The notes: generated from the sequence alone by a model not told the origin. Shown: positions 45,935 through 55,198, counted from the first letter of the stretch. The stretch: 64,000 bases of DNA from Roseateles aquatilis (GCF_002205645.1 NZ_NIOF01000003.1:372001-436000), one strand, 5' to 3'. Made by a program: numbers and translations.

Positions 45935-48900
45935 ATGAACGTTGGAATGAGCAAACGGACGCGGACTCGATTGAGCAGCATCGCCGGGGCGATGCTGCTG
46001 GCGGGGTTGATCTCCATGGCCGGACCGGCGCGAGCCAGCCTGCCGACCGGCTACAAGGCGCGATATGGCGCGGAGGCGGTCGCCATCACCACCGATGGCA
46101 ACGTGATGACGATCAAGCAGACATCGCCGGTGGTCAAGCTGGATTGGGATAGCTTCGATATCGGGACGGGTCACACGGTCGACATCTTTCAGCCGGATGC
46201 GACGTCGCTCCTCGTGAATCGGGTCGTGGGCGGAGCTGGAAGCCAGATCGACGGATCGCTGATTGCCGATGGGCGGGTGTATCTGATCAATCCCCATGGA
46301 GTGCAACTCGGCAAGAGCGCGATGGTCGAAGCCGCGGGCCTGATGGTCGCCGGCATGTGGGTCGATGAGGGGCAGATGGTGGGGGCGGGGCCCATCACCG
46401 ATCTGCGCATCTCCGACCGAGGCGAGGTCGTCAATCGAGGAGCCATCGCCGTGTCCCATGGTGGTATCGCGACACTTGCCAGTGGTCGTGCCCTAGCGCA
46501 AGAAGGATGGATGGAGGCACGGCGCGGATCGATCAACCTGGTGCTCAGTCCGACGCTCGTCCTGGGAGCGATCGGCGATATCGCTGGCACGACCAACCAG
46601 CCGGCGTCCGCCGAGCGCGGCATGCGTCATGGGGGACAGACCCTAGCCTCCGGTGGGCAGATCGATATCCGCGATGGGGTTGGACCGATCAATCTGGGCG
46701 GCATGCTGCAGGCCGCTGATGGCGGGCGAGTGTCGATCTATGCACGGCATGGTCTGTCCGAGGGATCACACATCGAGCCGGAGGTCGACCACCTCCAGCT
46801 GACGATCCCGGGGCTGCGCGTCGATCAGGTCTCGAAAGGGCGGTCGATCGCCGCGGCGCAGGTGCTCGGTTGGCTCGAGGAGGGAACGGACGTCGTCCTG
46901 GGCGCGGAGGCCTACGGCAGCCTGACCGTCGATGCGCCCCTCCATTCCGACAAGCATGAGAACGGCCGGTTGCGTCTGGTCGGTCCGAGCGTCGACATCA
47001 GGAAAGACATCCGTCTGACGGGCGACATCCGAATCGAAGCGAACGGCCTCGGCGGGCGCATCGTCATGCAACCAGAAACGGCCGTGACAAGTCGAACCGG
47101 CCTGGTGAGTTTCAAAGCCCCGCCACCGGCGTCGTTTGCCGGGCCTGCCCCATTGGTGCTGGGCACCGTCGAGGCAGAGCGACTGTCGGTGGAGTCGCCG
47201 GTGTCCGTGACGTTTCAGGCTGGGAGCAAGGTCTATGACGGGACTCTCGACGTGCCCCGCGTGTCCAACGAAGAGCTGCGCGGGATCGATTTGACAGGTG
47301 GCAACCTGAGATTCGCGCCGTCATTCGTCCTCGACAGTCCGAACGTGGGCGACCGCACCGTGTCCGCGCACGTCGACATCGTCGGGTTTCATGGCGATCG
47401 GAAGACGTCTTTGAAGGTCGTCGAGGCGGACGATTCGCTCGGACGCAAGGTTCGTATCGAGCCGCGGCCGTTGGGGGTCGACATGCGCCCCGTTCGGAAG
47501 GTGTTCGACGGCAACAATGAGGCGAAGGTCGAGCTGTTTCCTGCCGACGCGCTCGCGGGAAGCGACTTGAGCGTGTCGTATCGGTCCGCCACCTTTGACA
47601 GCGCCGAACCAGGATCGCAGCGCATCCGCGTATCCGGATTGGCGCTCTCCGGGCGCGATGCGAAAAACTATCGCTTGAAGGAAACCTCCATCACCGGCCC
47701 CGGCGTCATCGACCCCAAACCCATCGAGCCGGTGACGCCTACCGTCGAGCCGATCGGGCCCACGGTACCGGAGAAGCCGGTCGATCCGCTCAAGCCCGCC
47801 TCGCCGGTGCTGCCCAGCGGCCATGTGGTGCGGCACGGCGATGTGCGCGTCGATGCCGTCGGCACGGTGATGACGATCAGGCAGACGTCGCCGGCAGCCA
47901 AGCTGGACTGGGATCACTTCGACATCGGGAAGGATCACGCGGTGCGGATCGAGCAGCCGGATGCGACCGCGTTCATCGTGAATCGAGTCACCGGCATGGG
48001 CGGCAGTCATCTGGACGGGGCATTGACGGCCGATGGTCGGGTGTATGTGATCAACCCCCATGGCATCAGCGTGGGCAAGACTGCCAACGTCGACGCGGGG
48101 GGCTTCTTGGCGTCGACGGTCGGCCTGGCGGACGACATGATGAACGGGGCGTCCGCGCCGCGGGGTCTGACCGGCGGTGATGGCGGCCTGGAGCAACGGG
48201 GCACGATCTCGGTCAGGAGGGGGGGCGTCCTCACGCTGCTGGCATCCGGATCGCTCTCGCAATCGGGACGGATCGAGGCGCCATCAGGCACGGTGCACCT
48301 GATCAGCGCCCAGGCGGCCACGCTCGACGATACCGGCAAGGTGGCCAGCATCGAGGGGGCGTTGGGGGGGCTCGACCACGCCGGGACGACGTCGGCGCAT
48401 GACGGCGAGGTGCTGATTGCGGCGAATGATTCGCTTGTGCTCGACGGCGCGGTCAGCGCGGCAGGCAAGGGGCGCGTCACGTTGAGATCCGACAGTCCTG
48501 AAGTCGACTTGCGAGGTGAACTGACGCCAGGGCACCAGCTGTCGTTTGTCGATTCGATCTATCAGATTTTTGACATCGACGGGCCTGGAACTCTGGCGTC
48601 CAGCCGAATCGAACGATGGCTGAATGACGGTGTGGACGTGGAGATCGGCAGGACCGCCAGGAACGAGTTCATCTACCTGGAGAGCAGCATCACCGCCGAG
48701 AAGAACTCCCGCGGCCGTTTGACTCTGGATGCCCTCGTTTCCATTGCCGCTCCCCTCGATGTCGGCGCCGGCGATCTGGTGATCAAAGGCTCGGGCATGT
48801 CCCAGTCCGATGCGGCCCCCATCCATAGCCGCGGGGGCTCCGTGACCATCGAGAGCATCGGGGCCATCAAGCTGGGAGATGTGCAGGCTCGGACGCTCTC

Positions 48901-49519
48901 GATCACAAGGCCGTTGCAGGTGGACTTCCGCGCGAGCAGCAAGCCGTACGACGGCACGACCGCGGCCCAGGTCGACCGCGTGGTGTTCTCGGGCATCGAT
49001 CTGGCGGAGAACGGCAATCTGAGATTCCTTCCGACCTATCGATTCGACAGCCCCGAGATCGGGCTGCGCCAGGTCGGCGCCCGGGTGGATCTCGTTGGAT
49101 TCAACGGCGAGGCGAGGTCGCCGTTGAGCGTGCTTCATGGCGAGGCCGGCAGCAGGACTGCGCGCATCGAGGCCGTGGCAGAACCCACCCGACCTCCGCC
49201 GCCATGGGAGCCGACGCGCCCGCCAACACCACCGCTGCCCGAGCCAGCGGAGCCCGAGCCAGCGAAGCCCGAGCCAGCGAAGCCCGAGCCGGTGACGCCC
49301 GAGCCGGTGACGCCCGAGCCGGCGAAACCCGCCCCGATCATTCCGACGCCTCGACCGAATCCTCCGCAGGCACCGCTCCCGGCGCGTCAGGCCATCGCCT
49401 GCGCCGGCGCGCGCGATGCCCAGGATTGCGACAGATCGCTCGCGCCCACGCCGGCGGCTGCCGCATCCGCGCCTCGCGTGCGCGGCATCCGGCTGCCGCC
49501 GGAGGCGATTCGCCCGTAG
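45935..49519 (+). CDS. TpsA2: exoprotein with two complete TPS domains
   Basis: Exoprotein of 1194 residues. After a signal peptide (to ARA, about residue 35) come a first TPS domain (NVMTIKQTSPVVKLDWDSFDIG; NPHG at 119-122), a beta-helix part, two YDG-like modules (KVYDGTL, KVFDGNN) and a proline-rich linker (about 590-630). Then a second TPS domain starts (TVMTIRQTSPAAKLDWDHFDIG; NPHG at 707-710), followed by another beta-helix part, one YDG module (KPYDGTT), a PEPAKPEP stalk and a tail with Cys1156 and Cys1165. The second half lacks a signal peptide, so this looks like an in-frame fusion or duplication of two TpsA genes. AGGAGA precedes the ATG, 23 bases after tpsB. Confidence 0.88.
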   Translation: MNVGMSKRTRTRLSSIAGAMLLAGLISMAGPARASLPTGYKARYGAEAVAITTDGNVMTIKQTSPVVKLDWDSFDIGTGHTVDIFQPDATSLLVNRVVGGAGSQIDGSLIADGRVYLINPHGVQLGKSAMVEAAGLMVAGMWVDEGQMVGAGPITDLRISDRGEVVNRGAIAVSHGGIATLASGRALAQEGWMEARRGSINLVLSPTLVLGAIGDIAGTTNQPASAERGMRHGGQTLASGGQIDIRDGVGPINLGGMLQAADGGRVSIYARHGLSEGSHIEPEVDHLQLTIPGLRVDQVSKGRSIAAAQVLGWLEEGTDVVLGAEAYGSLTVDAPLHSDKHENGRLRLVGPSVDIRKDIRLTGDIRIEANGLGGRIVMQPETAVTSRTGLVSFKAPPPASFAGPAPLVLGTVEAERLSVESPVSVTFQAGSKVYDGTLDVPRVSNEELRGIDLTGGNLRFAPSFVLDSPNVGDRTVSAHVDIVGFHGDRKTSLKVVEADDSLGRKVRIEPRPLGVDMRPVRKVFDGNNEAKVELFPADALAGSDLSVSYRSATFDSAEPGSQRIRVSGLALSGRDAKNYRLKETSITGPGVIDPKPIEPVTPTVEPIGPTVPEKPVDPLKPASPVLPSGHVVRHGDVRVDAVGTVMTIRQTSPAAKLDWDHFDIGKDHAVRIEQPDATAFIVNRVTGMGGSHLDGALTADGRVYVINPHGISVGKTANVDAGGFLASTVGLADDMMNGASAPRGLTGGDGGLEQRGTISVRRGGVLTLLASGSLSQSGRIEAPSGTVHLISAQAATLDDTGKVASIEGALGGLDHAGTTSAHDGEVLIAANDSLVLDGAVSAAGKGRVTLRSDSPEVDLRGELTPGHQLSFVDSIYQIFDIDGPGTLASSRIERWLNDGVDVEIGRTARNEFIYLESSITAEKNSRGRLTLDALVSIAAPLDVGAGDLVIKGSGMSQSDAAPIHSRGGSVTIESIGAIKLGDVQARTLSITRPLQVDFRASSKPYDGTTAAQVDRVVFSGIDLAENGNLRFLPTYRFDSPEIGLRQVGARVDLVGFNGEARSPLSVLHGEAGSRTARIEAVAEPTRPPPPWEPTRPPTPPLPEPAEPEPAKPEPAKPEPVTPEPVTPEPAKPAPIIPTPRPNPPQAPLPARQAIACAGARDAQDCDRSLAPTPAAAASAPRVRGIRLPPEAIRP
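49241..49330 (+). repeat. Six 15-bp units coding for the PEPxx stalk of TpsA2
   Basis: GAGCCAGCGAAGCCC-type units encode E-P-A-K-P and E-P-V-T-P. They precede the C-terminal Cys pair, paralleling the proline stalk of TpsA1 with a different unit, so the two stalks arose separately. Confidence 0.85.
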
Positions 49520-49528
49520 CGCCGACGC

Positions 49529-50587
49529 TTATCCCGCCGGCGTGATCCGTATCGCCCGGCGCGTCGCCGCCGACGCCTCGCGCGGCAGGTCCAGGCTGCG
49601 CGCGCGCAACTGCCCGCAGCCGCCTTCCACGTCCTGCCCAGCCGAGTCCCGGAGCTTGGTCAGCACGCCGCGCTCGTGCAACCGGCGCGCGATGTCGCGC
49701 GCCTTGTCCCAGTCCGGGCGAACGAACGGCAGCGTCGGCACGCTGTTGTACGGAATCATGTTCAGCACGCCGTACTTGCCCTTGAGCAGCTCGACGATGC
49801 CGTCGAGCTCGTCCTCGCCGTCGTTGACGCCGTCCAGCAGCGTCCATTGGTACTGGATCGGATAACCGGTCTCGCGGGCATAACGCTCGCCGGCCTCGAC
49901 GAGTTCCCGCGGCGTCAGGCGCGGCGCGCGGGGCAGCAGCTCGCGGCGCAGGGCCGGCTTGGTGGTGTGCAGCGACAGGGCCAGCGCGGGTTTGACCGGT
50001 CCGTCGCTCAGGCGCTCGAACGCGCGCGGATCGCCGACCGTCGAGAACACCAGGTTCTTGTGGCCGATGTTGCCGGCCGTGCCCAGCAGCTGGATCGCCT
50101 CCAGCACCGCGTCCAGGTTGTGGGACGGCTCGCCCATGCCCATGAACACGACCTTCTTGACGGCCCGCTGCCGCCGCGCCAACGCCACCTGCGCGACGAT
50201 CTCGGCGCTGGTGACCTGCCGCAGCAGCCCGTCGCGTCCGGTCATGCAGAACTGGCAGCCCACCGCGCAACCGACCTGGCTGGAGACGCACAGCCCGTCG
50301 CGTGGCAGCAGCACGCTCTCGACCGTCTGCCCGTCCCGCAGGCCGACCAGCAGGCGCGCCGAGCCGTCCTCGCCGGGATGCGATTCCAGCAGGCGCGTCA
50401 GGCCGTGCAGTTCGTCCATCAACGCCGGCAGCGCGTCGCGCACCGCCTGGGGCAGGAAGTGCTCCAGCTTGCGTCGGCCCTCCGTCAGGGGCCGATCCTG
50501 CACCCAATGGCGCAGCACGCGCTGCACGTGCGCGTCGTTGGCGCCCAGGGCGGTCAGGCGGCGTTCGATGTCGGCGATGGCGATCAC
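49529..50587 (-). CDS. RlmN/Cfr-family radical SAM RNA adenine C2-methyltransferase
   Basis: Radical SAM methyltransferase. Counting from a GTG at 50587 it has 352 residues, with Cys100 (LCVSSQVGC), the 4Fe-4S ligands Cys107, Cys111 and Cys114 (CxxxCxxC), and the C-terminal methyl-carrying cysteine in DVEGGCGQL. All catalytic cysteines of RlmN are kept, but the motif after the cluster reads MTGRDGLLRQV rather than the canonical TGkQGFnRNL, so this may be a paralogue with a different RNA target. An upstream ATG at 50713 would add an Arg/Pro-rich lead that looks untranslated. It converges on tpsA2 with a nine-base gap. Confidence 0.82.
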   Translation of the reverse strand: MIAIADIERRLTALGANDAHVQRVLRHWVQDRPLTEGRRKLEHFLPQAVRDALPALMDELHGLTRLLESHPGEDGSARLLVGLRDGQTVESVLLPRDGLCVSSQVGCAVGCQFCMTGRDGLLRQVTSAEIVAQVALARRQRAVKKVVFMGMGEPSHNLDAVLEAIQLLGTAGNIGHKNLVFSTVGDPRAFERLSDGPVKPALALSLHTTKPALRRELLPRAPRLTPRELVEAGERYARETGYPIQYQWTLLDGVNDGEDELDGIVELLKGKYGVLNMIPYNSVPTLPFVRPDWDKARDIARRLHERGVLTKLRDSAGQDVEGGCGQLRARSLDLPREASAATRRAIRITPAG

Positions 50588-50773
50588 GGTGGGCAGGGGC
50601 GGCAGGACGGAGGGAAGGCCGCGGGGCGGCGCTCGCGGACGACGCCCCCGGCATTCCCGGCGAGGAGCCCGGAAACGCCGCGGGACGGCGGGAGGGACCC
50701 TGAAGGGTCGCATCGAAGGGATGGATTTTCGCCCATCGGCCCGGACGGGGCGTGCTCCCTACAATCGCGCCCC

Positions 50774-51511
50774 ATGACTTCCTTTCCGATCGGTCTCGTG
50801 CCACGCTGCTTCGCGCTGGTGCCGGCCGCGGGCGTGGGCAGCCGTTCCGGCGCCGACCGCCCCAAGCAGTACGTGCCGCTGGCCGGCCAGGCCATGATCG
50901 CGCACACCTTGGCCGCGCTGGCCGCCGTGCCCCGCATCGACGCCACGCTGGTCGTGCTCTCTCCGGAGGACGACCAGTTCGAGGCCGCCGTGCCCGGCTT
51001 CGCGGGCGAGCGCGGCTGGATCGCCCGCGACGGCGGCGCGACGCGCGCCGACTCGGTCGCCGCCGGCCTGCGCGCGCTGCGCGCGCGCGGCGCCCAGCCG
51101 CACGACTGGGTCCTCGTCCATGACGCGGCCCGCTGCCTGCTCCGGCCCGAATGGGTCGACGCGCTGATCGACGCCTGCGACGACGACGAGGTCGGCGGGC
51201 TGCTCGCGCTGCCGGTGGCGGACACGCTCAAGCAGGCCGTGGTCGGGGCCGATGAGTCCCCGGCCGGCACCCGCGTCGCCGCCACCGTCGACCGCCGCGG
51301 CAAATGGGCCGCGCAGACGCCGCAGATGTTCCGCCTGGGCCTGCTGATGCCGGCGCTGGCCGGGCCGCTGGACGGCATCACCGACGAGGCCAGCGCCGTC
51401 GAGGCGCTGGGCCATGCGCCCCGGCTGGTGGAAGCCTCGATCGAGAATTTCAAGGTCACCTATCCCGCCGACTTCGCGTTGGCAGAACGCTTGTTGAGGA
51501 GCCGCTCATGA
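50774..51511 (+). CDS. ispD: 2-C-methyl-D-erythritol 4-phosphate cytidylyltransferase IspD
   Basis: MEP-pathway enzyme of 245 residues. The nucleotide-binding start ALVPAAGVGSRSGADRPKQY is typical, as are VHDAARCLL, PVADTLK and TDEASAVEALG. It joins CTP to methylerythritol phosphate. The ATG at 50774 lies ten bases after a good -10-like TACAAT (50759-50764), implying a very short leader. Its stop overlaps the map start by four bases; ispF follows map, so the three genes are probably one unit, with map inserted between the usual ispD-ispF pair. Confidence 0.93.
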   Translation: MTSFPIGLVPRCFALVPAAGVGSRSGADRPKQYVPLAGQAMIAHTLAALAAVPRIDATLVVLSPEDDQFEAAVPGFAGERGWIARDGGATRADSVAAGLRALRARGAQPHDWVLVHDAARCLLRPEWVDALIDACDDDEVGGLLALPVADTLKQAVVGADESPAGTRVAATVDRRGKWAAQTPQMFRLGLLMPALAGPLDGITDEASAVEALGHAPRLVEASIENFKVTYPADFALAERLLRSRS

Positions 51512-52263
51512 CCGTCGAATCCGACGCCGATATCCAGGGCCTGAAGGCCGTCGGCGAGGCCGTCGCCACCGTGCTGCGCCGCATGCTCGACGCGATCCGC
51601 CCGGGCATGACCACCCGCGAGCTCGACGAGATGGGCGAGCGCTGGCTCACCGAGTTCGGCGCCAAGTCCGCGCCGCGGGTCATGTACAACTTCCCCGGCG
51701 CGACCTGCATCAGCATCAACGAGCAGGCCGCCCACGGCATCCCCGGCGACCGCGTCATCCAGAAGGGCGATGTCGTCAACGTGGACGTCTCGGCCGAGCT
51801 GAACGGCTATTTCGGCGACACCGGCGGCACGCGCATCGTCCCGCCCACGACGCCGACGAAGACGCAGCTGGTCTTCGCCGCGCAGTACGCGCTGGATCAG
51901 GCGATGAAGGAAGTGAAACCCGGCGCGAAGCTCAACCGCATCGGCCACGCCATCGAGCGCGTCGCCAAGGGCCACAAGTTCAAGATCATCGAGAACCTCT
52001 GCAGCCACGGCGTCGGCCGCTCGTTGCACGAAGAGCCCAAGAGCATCCCGGGCTATTTCGATCCCAACGACACCCGCGTGCTGACCGAGGGCATGGTCAT
52101 CACCATCGAGCCCTTCCTGTCGACCAAGAGCCGCTGGGTCGACGAGGAGGCCGACGGCTGGACCCTCTCCGGCATGAAGGGCAATCTCTCCGCGCAGTTC
52201 GAGCACACGATGATCGTGACCCGCAACGGGCCGCTGGTCGTCACCCACGCGCTGCCCAATTGA
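51508..52263 (+). CDS. map: Type I methionine aminopeptidase
   Basis: Metallopeptidase of 251 residues that removes the N-terminal Met. The metal ligands are visible: Asp in VNVDVSAEL, Asp in GYFGDTGGT, His in LCSHGVGRSLHEEP, Glu in ITIEPF and Glu in QFEHTMIV. Ser replaces the usual Gly before the ligand His. ATG at 51508 overlaps the ispD stop (ATGA). Placement between ispD and ispF is unusual and suggests this may be a second copy, with the rpsB-linked map elsewhere. Confidence 0.9.
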   Translation: MTVESDADIQGLKAVGEAVATVLRRMLDAIRPGMTTRELDEMGERWLTEFGAKSAPRVMYNFPGATCISINEQAAHGIPGDRVIQKGDVVNVDVSAELNGYFGDTGGTRIVPPTTPTKTQLVFAAQYALDQAMKEVKPGAKLNRIGHAIERVAKGHKFKIIENLCSHGVGRSLHEEPKSIPGYFDPNDTRVLTEGMVITIEPFLSTKSRWVDEEADGWTLSGMKGNLSAQFEHTMIVTRNGPLVVTHALPN

Positions 52264-52360
52264 GGTCACCGGGCGGGCGCCGAGCGGTCGCGAACCTTGA
52301 ACATTCGAATCAACGCCCGACGGGGCGACCGAATGAACGCCTGAGCGCGCGGCTGAACGA

Positions 52361-52396
52361 ATGCCTGACCAAACGCCTGACCAAACGCCTGATCAA
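52361..52396 (+). repeat. Three 12-bp repeats just before ispF
   Basis: Units A(T/C)GCCTGA(C/T)CAA repeat three times and a decayed unit follows. Read in the ispF frame from an ATG at 52361 they would code for P-D-Q-T repeats fused to the enzyme. No ribosome-binding site serves that ATG, so they are more likely leader DNA. Confidence 0.7.
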
Positions 52397-52423
52397 ACGC
52401 TTCACCACGCACACCCCGACGAC

Positions 52424-52924
52424 ATGGCTCTGAACATCCGCATCGGCGAGGGCTGGGACACCCACCAGCTCGTCACCGGCCGCCCGCTGATCCTGGGCGG
52501 CATCACCATCCCGCACACGCATGGCCTGCTGGGGCACTCGGACGCGGACGCGCTGGCGCATGCGTTGACCGACGCGCTGCTCGGCGCGGCCGCGCTGGGC
52601 GATATCGGCAAGCTGTTCCCCGACACCGCGGCCGAGTTCAAGGGCGCCGATTCGATGGTGCTGCTGGCCGAGGCCTATCGCCGAGTGCGCGAGCTGGGCT
52701 GGATCATCGGCAACCTGGACAGCACCATCGTCGCGCAGGCGCCGAAGATGGCGCCGTACATCCCGGCGATGCGTCAGCGTCTGGCCGAGGTGCTGGGCAT
52801 CGATGCCGCGCAGATCAACGTGAAGGCCAAGACGGCCGAGCAGATGGGGCCGGTCGGCGAGGGCCGCGCCATCGAGACGCGCGCGGTCTGCCTGCTGGTG
52901 CGGGAGCAGCACTTCGGCGGTTGA
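52424..52924 (+). CDS. ispF: 2-C-methyl-D-erythritol 2,4-cyclodiphosphate synthase IspF
   Basis: MEP-pathway cyclase of 166 residues. Metal-binding GEGWDTHQL near the start, [22 protein letters not shown], and [16 protein letters not shown] are family blocks. It acts two steps after IspD. I start at 52424 because [10 protein letters not shown] fits homologues; an in-frame ATG 21 codons earlier would add a PDQT-repeat lead. No ribosome-binding site is clear for either. The map stop is 160 bases upstream, so read-through from ispD-map is likely. Confidence 0.92.
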   Translation: MALNIRIGEGWDTHQLVTGRPLILGGITIPHTHGLLGHSDADALAHALTDALLGAAALGDIGKLFPDTAAEFKGADSMVLLAEAYRRVRELGWIIGNLDSTIVAQAPKMAPYIPAMRQRLAEVLGIDAAQINVKAKTAEQMGPVGEGRAIETRAVCLLVREQHFGG

Positions 52925-53032
52925 GCGGGGCGTCGGGCCCGCGGTGCCCACGGGCGCGTCTTCTCGCGCCTGCGGTCGCACGCGTCGTCGTGCAATGGGG
53001 CGCCGGGACGACGTTCGCGCCCGGGCGCCCGC

Positions 53033-54358
53033 TCAGACGCTGGCGCGCTTGAGCCGCAACTGCGCGACGAACCCGCCGTCCACCGCATTGGCCAGGCGCA
53101 GTTGCGCGCCCAGGCGCTGCACCGATTTCTCGACGATCGCCAGCCCCAGCCCCGCGCCGGTGGCGGCGGTGCGGGCGCTGTCGCCGCGGTAGAACGGCGT
53201 GGTCAGCTTGGGCAGCTTGTCCGGCGGCACGCCCGGACCGTGGTCCCGCACCGTCAGCAGCACCCAGGCGCTGTCGGCCTCGGCGATGACCTCGACACGG
53301 GCCGGCTCGTCGCCGTGATGGCCGTAGCGGCGGGCGTTCTCGAACAGGTTCAGCAGGATGCGGCCCAGCTCGGTGGGGTCGGTCCAGATGCGCAGCGCCG
53401 CCGACAGCCGCACGCTGATCTGGATCTGCTGCGGATCGCGGAAGCCTTGCGCCTCGCGCTCGACCAGCTCGCGCAGGTTGAGCGCCTGCAGCTGCAGCTC
53501 GCTCGGGCGGGCGTAGTCCATGAACTTGTTGATGATGGCGTCGAGCTGGTCGATGTCCTGCGCGATGTAGATGCGCGCCTGCTCGTCGTTGACGCTCATC
53601 TCCGCTTCCAGCCGCAGGCGCGCCAGCGGCGTGCGCAGGTCGTGGGAGATGCCCGCCAGCATCACGCTGCGGTCTTCTTCCATCTTGGCCAGCTCGCGCG
53701 CCATGCGGTTGAAGCCCATGTTGACCTCGCGGATCTCGCTGGTCAGGGTGCTTTCGTCGAGGCGCGAGTCGTACTCGCCCTCGCGGATGCGGCTGGCGGC
53801 GATCGACAGCTCGCGCAGCGGCTGGTTGATCAGTCGCGCGATCGCCGCCGCGCCCAGCAGCGACGCGCCCAGCGCGATCGCGATCCACCACCAGTTGCTG
53901 GAGATGTTGGCCTGCAGCGGCGCCGCGTTGGTCTGCAGCCAGAACTGGTCGGGCCCGACGTCGAAGCGCACCCACAGCCCCGACACGCCGTTCAGCCCGC
54001 TGGCGAGCACGGTCTGCGGCCCGAGCTTGGACACCAGCTCCTTGCGCAGGCGCTGCGCGAAGGGGTTGTTCTCGTAGGGCAGCCAGCGGTCGGTGGCCTC
54101 GGCCACTTCGACCTGCACGGCCTCGCTGCGCGCCAGCGACTTCACCACCGCGACGCGGTTGATCGCATCGGTGCTGGAGAGCGCGACACGCGACAGGTTC
54201 ACCAGGCCGGCCAGTTGCTGGGCGGCCTCGAGCGCCTTGGGCTCGGCCTCCAGGGCCTTGAAGGTCTGCTGCCATGCCAGCACGCCCGCCGCCAGCAGGA
54301 GGGCCAGCAGCGCGAAGGTGCGCCAGAACAGGTTCAGCGCCAGACGGGGTGGGGTCAC
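53033..54358 (-). CDS. EnvZ-type sensor histidine kinase
   Basis: Membrane kinase of 441 residues: TM1 about 12-30, periplasmic sensor 31-155, TM2 about 156-176, HAMP domain 177-230, dimerisation/phospho-acceptor helix with His239 (GISHDLRTPLARLRLEAEM), and ATPase with ENARRYG, VRDHGPGVP and GAGLGLAI. This is the EnvZ/RisS arrangement. The partner regulator is encoded 111 bases upstream on the same strand (54470-55198). Stimulus unknown; osmotic or envelope sensing is usual in the group. Confidence 0.92.
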   Translation of the reverse strand: MTPPRLALNLFWRTFALLALLLAAGVLAWQQTFKALEAEPKALEAAQQLAGLVNLSRVALSSTDAINRVAVVKSLARSEAVQVEVAEATDRWLPYENNPFAQRLRKELVSKLGPQTVLASGLNGVSGLWVRFDVGPDQFWLQTNAAPLQANISSNWWWIAIALGASLLGAAAIARLINQPLRELSIAASRIREGEYDSRLDESTLTSEIREVNMGFNRMARELAKMEEDRSVMLAGISHDLRTPLARLRLEAEMSVNDEQARIYIAQDIDQLDAIINKFMDYARPSELQLQALNLRELVEREAQGFRDPQQIQISVRLSAALRIWTDPTELGRILLNLFENARRYGHHGDEPARVEVIAEADSAWVLLTVRDHGPGVPPDKLPKLTTPFYRGDSARTAATGAGLGLAIVEKSVQRLGAQLRLANAVDGGFVAQLRLKRASV

Positions 54359-54469
54359 GGGAATAGGCGGCTTTCAGTGAGCGGGGCGGGGACGGGACGG
54401 CGCCGGCCGGCCGCGCGACGTGGCGCGCGCCGCAACCGACGCGCCCGGGCGGACGCGAGCCTCAGCCCG

Positions 54470-55198
54470 TCACATCGTCTCGTCGGGCACGAACACGTAG
54501 CCCACGCCCCAGACGGTCTGGATGAAGCGCGGCTGGGCCGGGTCCTCTTCCAGCAGCTTGCGCAGGCGCGAGACCTGCACGTCCAGGCTGCGGTCGAAGG
54601 GTTCGAACTCCCGGCCGCGCGCCAGCATCGCCAGCTTGTCGCGAGACAGCGGCTGACGCGGATGGCGGACCAGCGCCTTGAGCATCGAGAACTCGCCGGT
54701 GGTCAGCGGCACGGCCTCGCCGTTCTTGGCCAGGCGGCGCAGCGCGAGGTCGAACTCGAACGGGCCGAACTGCACCGTCATCGGTTCCTTGGACGGCGCG
54801 CCCGGCGCTTCCGGCGGCGGGCGGCGTCGCAGCACCGCGTTGATGCGGGCCAGCAGCTCGCGGGGATTGAATGGCTTGGCCAGGTAATCGTCGGCGCCGA
54901 CCTCCAGGCCGACGATGCGGTCCACCTCCTCGACCTTGGCCGTCAGCATGATGATGGGCGTGCTGTCTCCGGCGGCGCGCAGGCGGCGGCAGATCGACAG
55001 GCCGTCCTCGCCGGGCAGCATCAGGTCGAGCACGATCAGGTCGACGGTTTCGCGGGTCAGCTGCTTGTTCAGCGCCTTGCTGTCCTCGGCCAGCAGGACT
55101 TCGAAGCCCTCCTGCGAGAGATAGCGGCGCAGCAGGTCGCGGATGCGGGCATCGTCGTCCACGACCAGGATGCGGTTGGGGCGGGTTGTGCTTTGCAT
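54470..55198 (-). CDS. OmpR-type response regulator
   Basis: DNA-binding regulator of 242 residues. Receiver domain 8-125 with acidic residues 14-16, phospho-acceptor Asp58 (LIVLDLMLPGEDG) and Lys in LAKPFN, then a winged-helix output domain (LTTGEFSMLKALV, LDVQVSRLRKLLEED, TVWGVGYVF). It is the cognate partner of the kinase downstream. ATG at 55198 has AGGAG eight bases before it; an in-frame GTG three codons earlier is less likely. The divergent region 55199-55372 holds TGTAAC repeats that it may bind. Confidence 0.92.
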   Translation of the reverse strand: MQSTTRPNRILVVDDDARIRDLLRRYLSQEGFEVLLAEDSKALNKQLTRETVDLIVLDLMLPGEDGLSICRRLRAAGDSTPIIMLTAKVEEVDRIVGLEVGADDYLAKPFNPRELLARINAVLRRRPPPEAPGAPSKEPMTVQFGPFEFDLALRRLAKNGEAVPLTTGEFSMLKALVRHPRQPLSRDKLAMLARGREFEPFDRSLDVQVSRLRKLLEEDPAQPRFIQTVWGVGYVFVPDETM

